A stretch of DNA of 41,958 nt from Prasinococcaceae sp. CCMP 1430 (taxonomy: Eukaryota; Prasinodermophyta; Palmophyllophyceae; Prasinococcales; Prasinococcaceae), in NCBI GenBank assembly GCA_013416795.1, contig RQSC01000024.1, forward strand, positions 225,982-267,939, written 5' to 3'. Shown here piece by piece: positions 1 through 9,832 of this stretch (its first letter is position 1; the number at the start of each line of letters is the position of its first letter). Under the pieces are notes generated by a model that was given only the letters and a program-made list of their open reading frames with translations, did no database searches and was not told the DNA's origin. The position numbers and the translations under genes are program-made.

Positions 1-1929
1 CTCGGCGCGCGCGCGTTCGACGCACTCGTCGGCGCCGCGGCCGCTGCGGACGCCGCGCTGCGCCCAAATGCCGCTGGCGGTGCGCCGCGCGCCTCAGAGG
101 GCTTCTCCCGCTTCGTGCGCTCGCCCTTGTGGGCGGCGCTGCACGAGTGGGCGCGCGCCCACGGCCCGGTCTTCCGCCTCGCGTTCGGACCAAAGGCCTT
201 CCTCGTCGTCTCCGACCCGGCGATGGCCAAGCACATCCTCGCGACCAACGCCAGGGCATACGACAAGGGCTTCCTTGCCGAGTTCGCGCGCGACTTCATG
301 GGCGACGGCCTCATCCCCGCAGACAACGCGACGTGGGCGCGGCGTTCGCCCGCCGTGCGTGCGGCGCTGCACGCGCGCTTCCTCGACGTCGCGCTCGGCG
401 TGCAGTGGGAGTGCGCGCGCGAGGCCGCTGCGGCGCTGCGCGCGCGCGCGAAAGCCGCAGCAGACGGAGGCGGGGAGGAGCTGGTGGTAGACCTCGAGGA
501 ATTCTACGCCACCGTTGCGCTGCGTACCGTCGCGCGGCTGCTCTTCAACGTGGATGTCGGGGTGGAGGGAGGAGGCAGCGCAGCCGCAGGCGGCGAGAAC
601 GGCATCGACGGCCAGGGCGGCCTCTCCGCGGTGCTGCGCGCTGTGACCGGCGTCATGCAAGAGGCCGAGCACCGCTCCACCTTCTTCGTAGAGTACTGGA
701 AGCTGCCCCTCGTGGCGGCGCTCGTCCCGCGCCAGAGGCGATTCCAGGAGAACCTCGCCACCCTCCGCCGTGTGCTCGGCGGGCTCGTCGACGAGGCCCT
801 CGCCGGCGACCGCGCCGAGCTTTCCGCCGAGGACCTCGCCGCGCGCGACTACTCATCGCTGCCAGACGTCAGTGTGCTGCGCTTTCTTGTCGACGTGCGC
901 GGCGAGGACGCCGGCGCCAAGCAGCTCCTCGACGACCTCATGACGCTGCTCATAGCCGGGCACGAGACCTCCGCGGCGGTGCTCACGTGGGGGACATTCC
1001 TGCTGCTGGGGGGTGGTGAGGCGGCGGGTGTTGACGGAAGCACCGAGCGCTGGTGGGAGCGCGTGCAGGCGGAGGCGGACGCCCTCGTCGACGCGGTGGA
1101 TGCGCGCGCTGCCAACACCGAACGCGGGGGTGCGGATGTGGGCGCAGACGGGGCACGGGTGCGCGCACCCTTTGGCGTCCCGCACCTTGAGGACCTCCTG
1201 CGCATGGAGGCGGCGCGGCTGTGCGTGGCCGAGACGCTGCGGCTGTACCCCCAGCCGCCGGTGCTCATCAGGCGGCCGCTCGAGGACGACGTGCTTCCGA
1301 AAGGGGGAGGCAGCGGGGGCAGGTGCGGGCGGCGCGCGTCGTCTTGCAATGCGTGCGTGCGCGTGTGTGTGTGTGTGTGTCGCACGAGCTCTCTTTCGCT
1401 CTCACCGCTGACAGCCCGGCGCTCGCGTGCACGCGCGCGCTGTTGTGCCTGCTCTCTGCGCGTGTACAGCGCCACTGGCGGCGGCTACGACCTGCCCGCG
1501 GGCACCGACATCCTCCTGTCCGCGTGGAGCCTGCAGCGCTCCGAAGAGGTGTGGGGCGCGGACGCGGCCGTCTTCGACCCCGAGCGCTGGCGCCGCGACG
1601 TGCGGGCGCGGCCAGAGCTCGGGTGGGGCGGCTACGACGCCACCGAGGGCGCCGCGCGCGGCCTCATCCCATCGGAGCGCGCGTCGGACTTCGCCTTTTT
1701 GCCCTTCGGCGGCGGCATGCGGCGGTGCGTGGGCGACCAGCTGGGCCTCTCGCAGGTGCTCCTCGCGCAGGCGGCCCTCGCGCGCGAGCTGGACGTCGAG
1801 CTGGTGGACCCGGCCGGCGTTGGCATGCGCGCGGGCGGGAGCATCCACACCGCCGCCGGCCTGATGGCACGGGTGCGCGCTCGCAGTGTGGTGCCGCCGC
1901 GAAGCCCCGCGCCCGCGGGCCCCGCGTGA
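1..1929 (+). CDS. CYP97: Cytochrome P450, CYP97-like (carotenoid hydroxylase family), 5' partial
   Basis: The reading frame is open from base 1, so the N-terminus lies off the window. Visible P450 landmarks are the I-helix AGHETSAAVLTW (about 955-990), the K-helix ExxR in AETLRLYP (about 1229-1252), FDPERW (about 1573-1590), and the haem loop FLPFGGGMRRCVGDQ (about 1696-1740) with its cysteine ligand. The text around the I-helix and PQPPVLIRRPLEDD matches the CYP97 family, which hydroxylates rings of carotenes in plastids. An intron at 1323-1469 (AG|GTGCGG ... GTACAG) separates EDDVLPKGGG from ATGGGYDLPAG. It is 147 nt long with no in-frame stop, so the frame runs through it; the odd Cys/Val-rich stretch it would encode argues for splicing. 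The stop is TGA 1927-1929. Carotenoid substrate is inferred from family, and the plastid location cannot be checked without the N-terminus. Confidence 0.88.
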   Translation, partial: LGARAFDALVGAAAAADAALRPNAAGGAPRASEGFSRFVRSPLWAALHEWARAHGPVFRLAFGPKAFLVVSDPAMAKHILATNARAYDKGFLAEFARDFMGDGLIPADNATWARRSPAVRAALHARFLDVALGVQWECAREAAAALRARAKAAADGGGEELVVDLEEFYATVALRTVARLLFNVDVGVEGGGSAAAGGENGIDGQGGLSAVLRAVTGVMQEAEHRSTFFVEYWKLPLVAALVPRQRRFQENLATLRRVLGGLVDEALAGDRAELSAEDLAARDYSSLPDVSVLRFLVDVRGEDAGAKQLLDDLMTLLIAGHETSAAVLTWGTFLLLGGGEAAGVDGSTERWWERVQAEADALVDAVDARAANTERGGADVGADGARVRAPFGVPHLEDLLRMEAARLCVAETLRLYPQPPVLIRRPLEDDVLPKGGGSGGRCGRRASSCNACVRVCVCVCRTSSLSLSPLTARRSRARARCCACSLRVYSATGGGYDLPAGTDILLSAWSLQRSEEVWGADAAVFDPERWRRDVRARPELGWGGYDATEGAARGLIPSERASDFAFLPFGGGMRRCVGDQLGLSQVLLAQAALARELDVELVDPAGVGMRAGGSIHTAAGLMARVRARSVVPPRSPAPAGPA

Positions 1930-3302
1930 CTCCGCGTGACGCGTGCCCGTCCCCGCGCACCCGCCCGCGTTCCCGTTCCGTCCCGGCGCCCCGCGCACGG
2001 CCCGCGCCGGCACTCGGCAGCCCCTCATCGGAAGGCGTCCCGCCGCGGCTGCGGCTGGATCCCTGCCGGGGTTCCTCACGAACCCACCTGCGATACGCAC
2101 CTGCCTGAGTTGGGCCCATGATTGTCAATGATTCGTGGGTTGGAGGGCGGCGGCCGACGGGGTTGCTAACGAGCCTCCGATCATTCCGCCGCCTCGGCGC
2201 GGCGCTCGGCCTGCGAGGCAGCGTGGTGAGGGCGGGGGTGGAGACTGGCTGGGGATGTGACCTGAACCTGACTGATGGTGGTGGGGAGCTCGATCGAAAC
2301 GCGTGCGCGGCTCCACGTCGACGGCGCCGACGACGGCCTGACTGGCGCCCGCCCGCCAAAGGGCCGAAGTTTCGGTCGAATATTTGGAAGGCCCATCGGA
2401 TCGTCGGTCCGAGGCGCAAGTGTCGGGTCTCGGCATTTTCGCATTTCGGGGCGTTGGTTGGCTGGTTGGCGTTGGTTGGCGGTCGGATCGACGGGCGATT
2501 TGATCGGGCGTCCGGAAAATTTAGAGCTCGGGGCGGCGGGCGCAGTGTGGCAGGCGCACACAAACCCGCGCTTGGCGAAGCTCGCTCCGAAGCCAGCCCC
2601 CCACGTGCCGGCGAGGCGGCGTCGGCGGATGATGGATCGGCTCAGCGGCGCGCTGATGGGCGCGACGCGAGCGTCGCCCTCGTGGGAAATCTGATGAGTC
2701 TGGGTGCTGTCGTGTCAGGCGGGACGGGCGTCGCGTCGGGGGCGTCCGAGGCCGGGCGCGCTCCCTCCCCCCCGTGTTCTGAATGGTTCTCGCGGTCGTG
2801 CCCGCCGGCCCGTGGCGCTGCGCCGAGGCTCCGACCGGGCGAGATCATCCGGGGCCGCTCGAGGGGGGAAGCGCCGGCGCGCACTTCGCCGCCGCTCCCC
2901 GCCCCGCCCCCGTTCGAAGATCGAACCCGTTTCCATCGGAGTCTCCCGGTCTTTCGCACGGGTGCGACCCCGCATCACCCCGGACAGACCGGGGTTCCCA
3001 AGGGGCACGGAACGAGCCCCACCGCGGAAATTCGGAACGGCGGCGCGAAGGGGCGCGCTGAGTGGCGCACTGATTCGGAGGTCGGATGCATTCATTCGCG
3101 CCATCACATCACGCAATGCGAACAGCTGCGCGCAGGCGGGGGGCGCGCCGGCGGCTGGGGGTCGCCACTTGGAGCAGCGCGGCGGCGGGATCGGTCGCGC
3201 TGCCAGCGCCGTCGCGGGCGCGGCGCGCTACGCACTGGCGGCGGGCGACGAGGTGTGACCGGGATGGCGCGGTGAGTGTGACCTCTCGGCGTGTAACCCG
3301 CA
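1930..3302. other. Intergenic region between P450 and glucan synthase genes
   Basis: About 1.37 kb of GC-rich sequence follows the P450 stop. It must hold the P450 3' end and the promoter and leader of the synthase gene. A long open frame (2118-3275, plus) is Arg/Gly/Pro-rich and looks like chance openness in GC-rich DNA. I see no TATA box, repeat array or RNA gene. Confidence 0.5.
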
Positions 3303-6035
3303 ATGGCGGAGGGCGGCGCCGAGGGCGCCGGCGCTGCGGGGGGCGGTGCGCCAGCTTCGCAGGCGGCGGCCGCCGAGACGCAGGTGGATACTGCTGCCTG
3401 CGATGAGGTGCAGCCGCCCATGCCGCCGCCGCCTGCCGCGACGGGCGAGTCGCGGCCATCGAAGCCACGACGGTGCCGCCGACAGCAGTCGGAGCACATC
3501 GCGGCGCAGCTCGACGAGCACAGGCAGCTGCAAAGAGATCTCGTGGTCTTGCATCGGCAGCGGTCGCGGCGACGGCTCGCGAGCGAGGGCGGCGGCGGCA
3601 GTGAGAGCGGCGGCAGCGACAGCGGTCATAGCGGCAGCAGCGGCAGCAGCAGCAGCGGAGCGGAGAGCGACAGCAGCGATAGCTCTGCGCCGGGTACGCA
3701 CACCCCTCATGCGTCGACCAGTGACGACGAAGAAGAGGCGGCGAGCGCGCCAAGCATCGTCATCGGTCACGAGGTCCCACGGGAGCTTGGCGAGGTGGTT
3801 GTTCGACGCAAAGCGCGGTTGAGCGAGCGAGCGCGCAGCAGCGGTAGCAGCAGCTGCAGCGTTGGCACCAGCGGCGAGGCCAGCGAGGGGAGCGAGAGCG
3901 GCGAGGCCGGCAATGCGACCACGCCGACCGGGCACGCCGGCGCCGACGTGCGAGACGACGGCGGTGAGGATGGGCATGAGACCGCATGCGACGACGACGA
4001 CCAGGCCGAGACTGAGGAAGCCAAGAACAAGGCGCCCCGCAAAGCGAGCCAGCGGGGCATCGAGCTTTACTTCAAAGTCTGGACGACCTTTGCCGTGGTC
4101 GCCGCCGTTCTGAACGGCCTCAACGTCAAGTGGACGCACCTGAGTGCATGGTCCATTCCGCTCGCGGTCATCCTCTTCATCGTGCAGTGCGCGCTGCAGT
4201 GGTCCGCTTGCGAAATCCCGCTGATCTCCTTTGCCACGCTGCTCGTCACGCCCCCGGAGGATGAGAAAGCCGACGGCAGCAAGCTCACGGTCGCCATCAA
4301 CTACAACCTGCTGGCCAGTGACAAGCTCGAGGTCGAAGCCTGCTTGGGCAACGCATACGAGGCGTACATAGGCAATCTTGCACCCATCGTTTTGAGCATA
4401 TTGGTGAGCGCGACGGGCGACCCGGACCTCAAGAACTACGAGATGGAGTACCGGGACAGGTGTCGCGAACAGATACGCGAGCTGGTGATGACAGAGGGCG
4501 CGGCGGTGTGCGCAGGCGGCGAGGCGGCGGAGGCGGTGGACGTCGGGCGGCGCAAGCGGCTGTACGAGCCCGAGCTCGCCGCGGGCGCTGCGCTCGAGGA
4601 CATCGCCGAGCGCGCGGCGCTGGACTTCATGGTGGTGCAGCGCGTGACGCGCGTGCTGCGCAAGTGCGGACAATACCAGGATTTGATGATACTGTCCGAG
4701 CGCTCCAACGTGACGTACACCTACTGCGACCCGAAGCAGTACAACGAGGCTGCACGTGAGGGCGGCGGGCCCATGTTTCATCCCAGCGCGGACGTGAGCC
4801 GGGTTGAGGGCCGCCGCATCGACTACGTTCTCGTGTTGGACGGAGACACGGGCGTGGTGAAGGACTCGCTGGCCGAGCTCATGTCGGTTGCTGCCGCCAA
4901 CCCCGACCGCGCCATTGTGCAGCCTGCAATCAAGCTCTTCGCCAACCCAGACCAGCCGCTCTTCATGCACATTGACGCGATGCGGCAGGACCTGTGCGAG
5001 CCCATCTCGGCGGCGCTGACCACTCTGCTCGGGCGCTCGGGCTTCTTCGGAAAGGGGCTCATCAACAGCCGCCTGTACATAGACAAGCTGCTGGGAACTC
5101 CCGACAAGCTCATCGAGCAGGTGCCCATAGACGTCCTGTCGCACGATACGTTCGAGGCCGCGGCCACCGGCCCGTTGTACGTCAAGGGCGTGCATCTCCT
5201 GGAGGAACCTTGTGGTAACTACACCACCTGGGACATTCGCGAGTGCAGATGGAACCGAGGCGAGCTCGTGCTGTCGCATTACTTCTTCCCAGAGACCGCA
5301 GGCGTGTGGTTCACGCGGGCGATGAACTACGTGCGGCCGCTCATGGGCAAGAAGAAGCCGCCCGTGTTGCACCTGCGCACGGAGACGCACCTCGATGAGC
5401 CAGGCGCGTACATCGCGCACTCGGCGCTGCGGCAGATGCTGCTGAAGCCCTCGCTGCTGCTGTACATCGTGCTGCAAACGATGGTGCCCAATCTGCTGTG
5501 GTACCCATGGCAACCCATCTGCATCGTCATGTTTATGCTGCTCGTGCTACCCAAGTTCGCAATCGCGCGCTGGGGCAACCTGCATTTGCTCGTCTTGGAC
5601 ACCATTTGCTCGATCTTGCAGTTCACGCCGGAGCCCATCATGGGCACGCTGCGCGGCTACAACTCGTGCTACGCTCACATCACGGGCGTCTCGGGATGGG
5701 TGCCGCAATTCAAGGTGGAGCAGGAGTTTGCCAGCTGCAACGCACTGCTCGCGAGCTTTCGGTTCCTCTGGAAGGTGTGCTTGGTCGGCACGGTCAGCTC
5801 GGTGTGCGTCATTATCTTCCTCCCCAGCTCATGGCTGATGCTAATCACGCTCGGGTCGACCGCCTTGCTGCCGTTCTACTGCGCAATCACGGCCGTCTCG
5901 CCTGACGACTATGCGGCAATGGGGCAGCAGGCGGCTGAGCTCCCCGGTCGCATGGTCCAGCTGTTCATCGCAGGGGTCAAGCGGCTCGCGAAGACGTGTT
6001 ACAGTGGTGGCTCCGATGTGGAGCTCGCCGCATGA
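3303..6035 (+). CDS. Membrane family-2-type glucan synthase, NdvB/OpgH-like
   Basis: Single-exon gene of 910 codons; ATG 3303 has a G at +4 and sits just after a stop-containing leader. Residues 1-250 are low complexity: Ser/Gly runs, then acidic clusters. Two membrane segments follow (about 257-275 and 282-300). The cytosolic transferase core shows LDGDTG (512-517, nucleotide-sugar/metal DxD), GFFGKG (580-585), LSHDTFE (612-618, likely catalytic Asp) and RECRWNRGE (646-654, the R..RW motif). At least three further membrane helices lie at about 717-755 and 820-862. The GKG...SHD...RW order and spacing resemble bacterial cyclic beta-1,2-glucan synthases and OpgH more than plant CesA, whose motif is QxxRW. 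It probably polymerises UDP-glucose into a beta-glucan at a membrane. The phosphorylase-like C-terminal half of bacterial NdvB is absent. The product is not determinable from sequence. Confidence 0.8.
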   Translation: MAEGGAEGAGAAGGGAPASQAAAAETQVDTAACDEVQPPMPPPPAATGESRPSKPRRCRRQQSEHIAAQLDEHRQLQRDLVVLHRQRSRRRLASEGGGGSESGGSDSGHSGSSGSSSSGAESDSSDSSAPGTHTPHASTSDDEEEAASAPSIVIGHEVPRELGEVVVRRKARLSERARSSGSSSCSVGTSGEASEGSESGEAGNATTPTGHAGADVRDDGGEDGHETACDDDDQAETEEAKNKAPRKASQRGIELYFKVWTTFAVVAAVLNGLNVKWTHLSAWSIPLAVILFIVQCALQWSACEIPLISFATLLVTPPEDEKADGSKLTVAINYNLLASDKLEVEACLGNAYEAYIGNLAPIVLSILVSATGDPDLKNYEMEYRDRCREQIRELVMTEGAAVCAGGEAAEAVDVGRRKRLYEPELAAGAALEDIAERAALDFMVVQRVTRVLRKCGQYQDLMILSERSNVTYTYCDPKQYNEAAREGGGPMFHPSADVSRVEGRRIDYVLVLDGDTGVVKDSLAELMSVAAANPDRAIVQPAIKLFANPDQPLFMHIDAMRQDLCEPISAALTTLLGRSGFFGKGLINSRLYIDKLLGTPDKLIEQVPIDVLSHDTFEAAATGPLYVKGVHLLEEPCGNYTTWDIRECRWNRGELVLSHYFFPETAGVWFTRAMNYVRPLMGKKKPPVLHLRTETHLDEPGAYIAHSALRQMLLKPSLLLYIVLQTMVPNLLWYPWQPICIVMFMLLVLPKFAIARWGNLHLLVLDTICSILQFTPEPIMGTLRGYNSCYAHITGVSGWVPQFKVEQEFASCNALLASFRFLWKVCLVGTVSSVCVIIFLPSSWLMLITLGSTALLPFYCAITAVSPDDYAAMGQQAAELPGRMVQLFIAGVKRLAKTCYSGGSDVELAA

Positions 6036-6512
6036 CTCGGGCTCAAAACTAGCCATGCGCACCACGCAAGGCTCCAAAACTCCAAACTACCACTCCGCAC
6101 GGCGGACGTGCGTCCTAATACATCACGCCGTAGCCCACATTGAGCACGGCGGTGACACGAAACAATGCGCTCCCTAAAACACTAATAACGGCACCACGTA
6201 TACGGTGCCGCTGTAAGAGGAAAGACATTGGCGGATCTTCTCGATGAGCCAGAGCCGACGCAACGCAGACGTGCGCAGCATGTGGGCCCCAGGACCTTGC
6301 TCCCCGCTGCTAGTCGATCAGCGCAGCCACCGCGAACGTGCAAACGAGCGATCCCACGCAACGATCGAAAGCGGCCATAAGGACGACCACGGGCGGCCTA
6401 TGCTCCCAAAGGGCGCCATCCGAGGCGGACAGCACACAGAGCATCAGACACGCCGCCAACGGGGCCCACAGCTGCGCACGTGTGAAGTCAGCGGTGACAC
6501 GACGAGCACTCG
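6036..6512. other. Intergenic region between convergent genes
   Basis: This 477-bp stretch separates the 3' ends of the glucan synthase (+) and a small minus-strand gene. It is less GC-biased than the coding DNA. Apart from one short inverted repeat at 6189-6210 I see no gene, array or RNA. Confidence 0.5.
6189..6210. repeat. Short inverted repeat (7-bp arms, 8-nt loop)
   Basis: CGGCACC at 6189-6195 pairs with GGTGCCG at 6204-6210 around the loop ACGTATAC. It lies about 155 bp after the synthase stop, in the shared 3' region of two convergent genes. It could fold in either 3' UTR. A role in 3'-end formation is only a guess. Confidence 0.4.
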
Positions 6513-6872
6513 CTAATCATGGCACATCGCGACAACGCCACCCACCGGCGGCAGGTGACATGGCGCCGTGCTTTGAGGAGCGGCGCATACGGGCCATGTC
6601 GCATGACGCACCTCTGCGCTGCCGGGCCCTGTGCGACCACCAAAAAGCATGATCAGGGTGGCAGCTGCAGCCGCCTGAAGGAGCGCCGACCCGATTGAGC
6701 CTGCAAAGCACAGCCAGGTCGGATACACGTTCCTCCACGCCGCCGGCTTGCGTCCGCCCTTGTCCTTGTTCATCTCCTCTTCTAACGTCGTGGACACGCA
6801 CTTCGTGTAGTAAAATGCCTGCAGCGCGAAGCGCGCCGCCGCCGCGACCGCGACGGCCGCCTCCCAGCGCAT
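6513..6872 (-). CDS. Small predicted membrane protein, unknown
   Basis: An open frame from ATG 6872 to TAG 6513-6515 gives 119 residues. The N-terminal half is protein-like: an alanine-rich hydrophobic stretch (residues about 4-20), a charged segment with EEEMNKDKGGRK, then a second hydrophobic stretch from about 50 to 75 ending in LIMLFGG. After that the composition becomes mixed, Cys/Pro-rich and random-looking, so the true C-terminus may lie in an unrecognised exon. The frame continues upstream without a stop to about 6968, but no ATG lies beyond 6872. I do not recognise a family. The gene may be real with a wrong 3' end, or a chance frame. Confidence 0.35.
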   Translation of the reverse strand: MRWEAAVAVAAAARFALQAFYYTKCVSTTLEEEMNKDKGGRKPAAWRNVYPTWLCFAGSIGSALLQAAAAATLIMLFGGRTGPGSAEVRHATWPVCAAPQSTAPCHLPPVGGVVAMCHD

Positions 6873-7271
6873 CGCGTGACGCGAAGGACGGCACGAAAAG
6901 CCCCGGTCCTGACGCCCTACACCGCCCCGTGGCCCTCCGTTCGTCTGTTCGGCACGCGCGGTGCACACGCTCGCACCGGTGTACCCCTGGCGCAGCAGGC
7001 GCGCGGCGGTGCGGGCGAACAGTTTGGCACAGCTGGCGCTGCCCGCACTCCTTTTTTTTTTAATGGGCGTGACTTCAATTCGACCAATTTTATCCGAAAA
7101 AGGGGGCTGCAGTACACAAGCACGCCACGCATGCCATCAATCGCCTCGTGCGCGCCGCAGCACTGCCAGCCTCCATCGGGCGCTGCTAGGCTCGCGTGGG
7201 TCTGCGCCCGGTTTTGCGAGCGTTCGTTCGTTCGTTCCCCATCGCTCCGGCATCGGATCCACGACCCCTCC
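6873..7271. other. Intergenic region with T-tract and GTTC repeat
   Basis: This ~400-bp stretch lies between the channel stop (7272) and the start of the small membrane-protein gene, both on minus. It contains a run of about 11 T at 7051-7061, a short A/T-richer block to about 7105, and a (GTTC)n patch near 7217-7235. It would serve as 3' UTR of the channel and promoter of the downstream gene. Confidence 0.45.
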
Positions 7272-9832
7272 TCACTCGGGCCCATCCCCGTGCGTGCTGG
7301 CGGCACTGCTCGAGAAAGCCGACTGCACGAGGCGGAGTCTGCGTTGACTAGTGCTCTGCTCCTCCGCGTGCGGACCGAGACCCTCGCTTGAGGTCGCCGA
7401 CTGCACGCGGCGCAAGCTCGAAGTCTTGGTGATCACGCGCGATACCGCCTTGCTGCGTGCCGCCTTTCGCGCGTCGATCGCCTCCTGCGCGCAGGATTGC
7501 ACGACGGGGAATTGGGCGAGCAGCGGCGCGACCGCATCGCGGTGCAGCGTGAGCACCTCGCAGAGCTCGGTCGCAACCACTGTGGCCGTTCTTCTTTCTG
7601 AGAAGAGGCACGCGTTCTCCCCGAAGTTGCTTCCTTGGCCAAGCGTGGCCACCACAACACCGCCGTCCAGGACGATGGATACTTGGCCCTTGACGATGAA
7701 GAACATTTCGTCACCGATGTCACCTTTGCTCACGACCTGGTCGCCGGCCAAGATGAGCTGGGGTGTGACGCATCGAACGAGCGCCTTCACAAAGGAGAGG
7801 GTTTGCTGCTCGTCTCGCGCAAATGATGCGGACACAAATCCAACCTTCAGCAAGAACTTCGCGTACAAATGCATCGACACCTCGGTCTGCATGAATGACG
7901 GGAGGTCGCCGAGAGTGTCTTCCATGCTGCTTGACTGGAACCCTCCCAGCCGCTCGAACAGAGTGTTGTAGTAGGTGAAGAGCCGGTGACGCAGTTTCGC
8001 TGGCAGCTGGTTCGTGTGGCAAAAGCGCGTGACCTCATCCATGCGATTCCGATACCGGATGGCGCGCACGTCGCTGGCCTCGGTCAGCTGGCCCACAGCA
8101 TTCACAAGCTGCGCGAAGAGGAAGAGGCCGAGCACAGAGACGAGAAAGGTGAAAACGACTTCGAGCGTCGTCACCGGGGTCGAAACGTTGCCGCTCGTCA
8201 TCGCACTCCACGCCCACCAGAGCGCGCTCACGTACGCCGCCAAGGGGCCGTGGGATGCCTCAGTGATCCCATAGAACTCTTGGTACTGCCAGCGCTCCAC
8301 TGACGCGAGGAACAGAAATGCGCACGCCACAATATGCGTAAGCACAAAGCCGTAGTATGCAAGGGACAGAAAGTAGGTCGCGACAGGCCCGAGTGTCCGT
8401 TCCGCGAGGTGTTGCGTCCCGCGCGCCATCTTGCCAAGGTAGTGAGAGGACAGGAGGAGCCGGGGGATGCGCGCCAGAGCGCGCGTCTGCGACGCCGCCA
8501 GGCCGGGCATGGCGGGGTTCAGGCGCGCGAGGTTCAGCAGCAGCTGCCATGGCGTACAGGCCACCAGCCGCTGGGCCACCCCCCGGTACCACCACCAGGC
8601 CATGCCCCCATTCCCGGACGCCTCCCGCTCGCGTCGGTGCCACGCCTCGAAGTCGACGTTGTGCTCCGTCCGGTTTGCAGTCGCCGACGCAAGAGCGAGC
8701 TCCTCGATGTCCACCGCAACGGCGAGATAGCGCACGAGGTGAATCACAGTAAGAGTGTCGGCCAGCGCATCCACCCAGCCCAACGTCACGAGCAGCTCGT
8801 CCTCAAGCTCGAACGCGCGGAGCATGGGTCCGATGGCGGCCCCAGTCGTCACGACCAGCCAGTTGTATAGGAGCACAGCGCCATTGAGGAATGCCCACCA
8901 TGTATCATTGGCGGCGGCCGTACGGCGCAGCGCCACCACCGCATCATGCTCGTGCCACCTCTTGGCCGGGTGACCGGCCGCGAGCATCTGCGCGGCGCGT
9001 GACATGCCTATCAGCGCGGCAACGGCTTTCAGCCTGCCGCTGAGCGTGCGCCAGCGAGCCCTCGCCACCGCCTGGCGGCGCGCCTTGCGCGTTCCGATTT
9101 CATCGCTGTCCAGCTGGCGCGCGCGCGCGACGAACGAAGAGAATCTAGCGGCTGTCCCGCGCCTCATGTTTGTCTGCTTGCGCTGTAGAAGCCCCAGACC
9201 ATCGAGCGCTTCTGACGTCTGGGGAGAAAAGGAGGGACACGCATGGCAGAGGGAGTCGTCGGTGGTTGCGTGAGTGCCACACTCGCAGTCGACGCGCCAG
9301 CAACAATGCTCTGCATTGCACGCACACGCACCTTCTTCGCTTCGCTGGCCCACGCGCGTGCACCCGACCTGCGGCCAAGCATTCTTTGGGCCATGCGCGC
9401 CACGGAGAAGACCGAGCTGGTACCACCGGCCGGTGCGGAGTCATGTTCGTCCGTGGCAGCGTCTGCATCTGCGTTGCCACCAAAATTGCTGGTGGTGGCA
9501 CTGGTCGCAGTTCCCTGCGTGGGCTGCTCGCGCGCTTGCAAGGGCGTGGCCGCCTGCCTGCCGTTGCTGCGAACGCGCCCCGTGGCTTGGCTTTGAGGTG
9601 TGCCGCTGCCGGGAGCAGATACAGGCACCTCAGTGTTTGCTGCGGCTGTTGAGGCGCCCATGGGAGCGGCTGCGCGTTGCGCTAGCCGCTGCCACGGCCG
9701 GGACGGGGGCGCCTTAGTAGGAGGCGATGGGCGCGGTGACGATGGCGTTGGCGGTGCCGACGACCTGAGCCCGTTGATGCGCTTGCGAACCCATCGCTGC
9801 AATCTGCTCGCCGCAGAGACGTCAGAGCTCAT
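7272..9832 (-). CDS. Cyclic-nucleotide-binding voltage-type cation channel (CNG/EAG-like), two exons
   Basis: Joining complement(9332-9832) to complement(7272-9218) gives 815 residues. The intron 9219-9331 has donor AAG|GTGCGT and acceptor CTCCCCAG, phase 0 on both sides. ATG is at 9832 and TGA at 7272-7274. Exon 1 encodes a basic then Ser/Pro/Ala-rich cytosolic tail. Exon 2 holds six membrane segments including an S4-like stretch RALARIPRLLL, a pore loop WWAWSAMTSGNVSTP (about residues 500-516), a C-linker with YRNRMDEV and LPAKLRHRL, and a cyclic-nucleotide-binding domain (about 642-742) with GDEMFFIVKGQV and the phosphate cassette FGENACLFSERRTATV, whose Arg is kept. It is probably a plasma-membrane or organellar ion channel modulated by cAMP or cGMP. 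The filter lacks GYG/GFG, so ion selectivity is unclear. The C-terminal tail after 742 is Ser-rich. Confidence 0.87.

Noticed and set aside
2118-3275. 385-codon plus-strand frame before the glucan synthase
   Set aside because: It begins with an ATG but translates to Arg/Gly/Pro/Ala-rich text with no domain or codon pattern of the neighbours. Likely non-coding promoter DNA left open by GC richness.
3228-5513. 761-codon minus frame antisense to the glucan synthase
   Set aside because: Product is His/Leu/Arg-rich, exactly antisense to a well-supported gene; a shadow frame.
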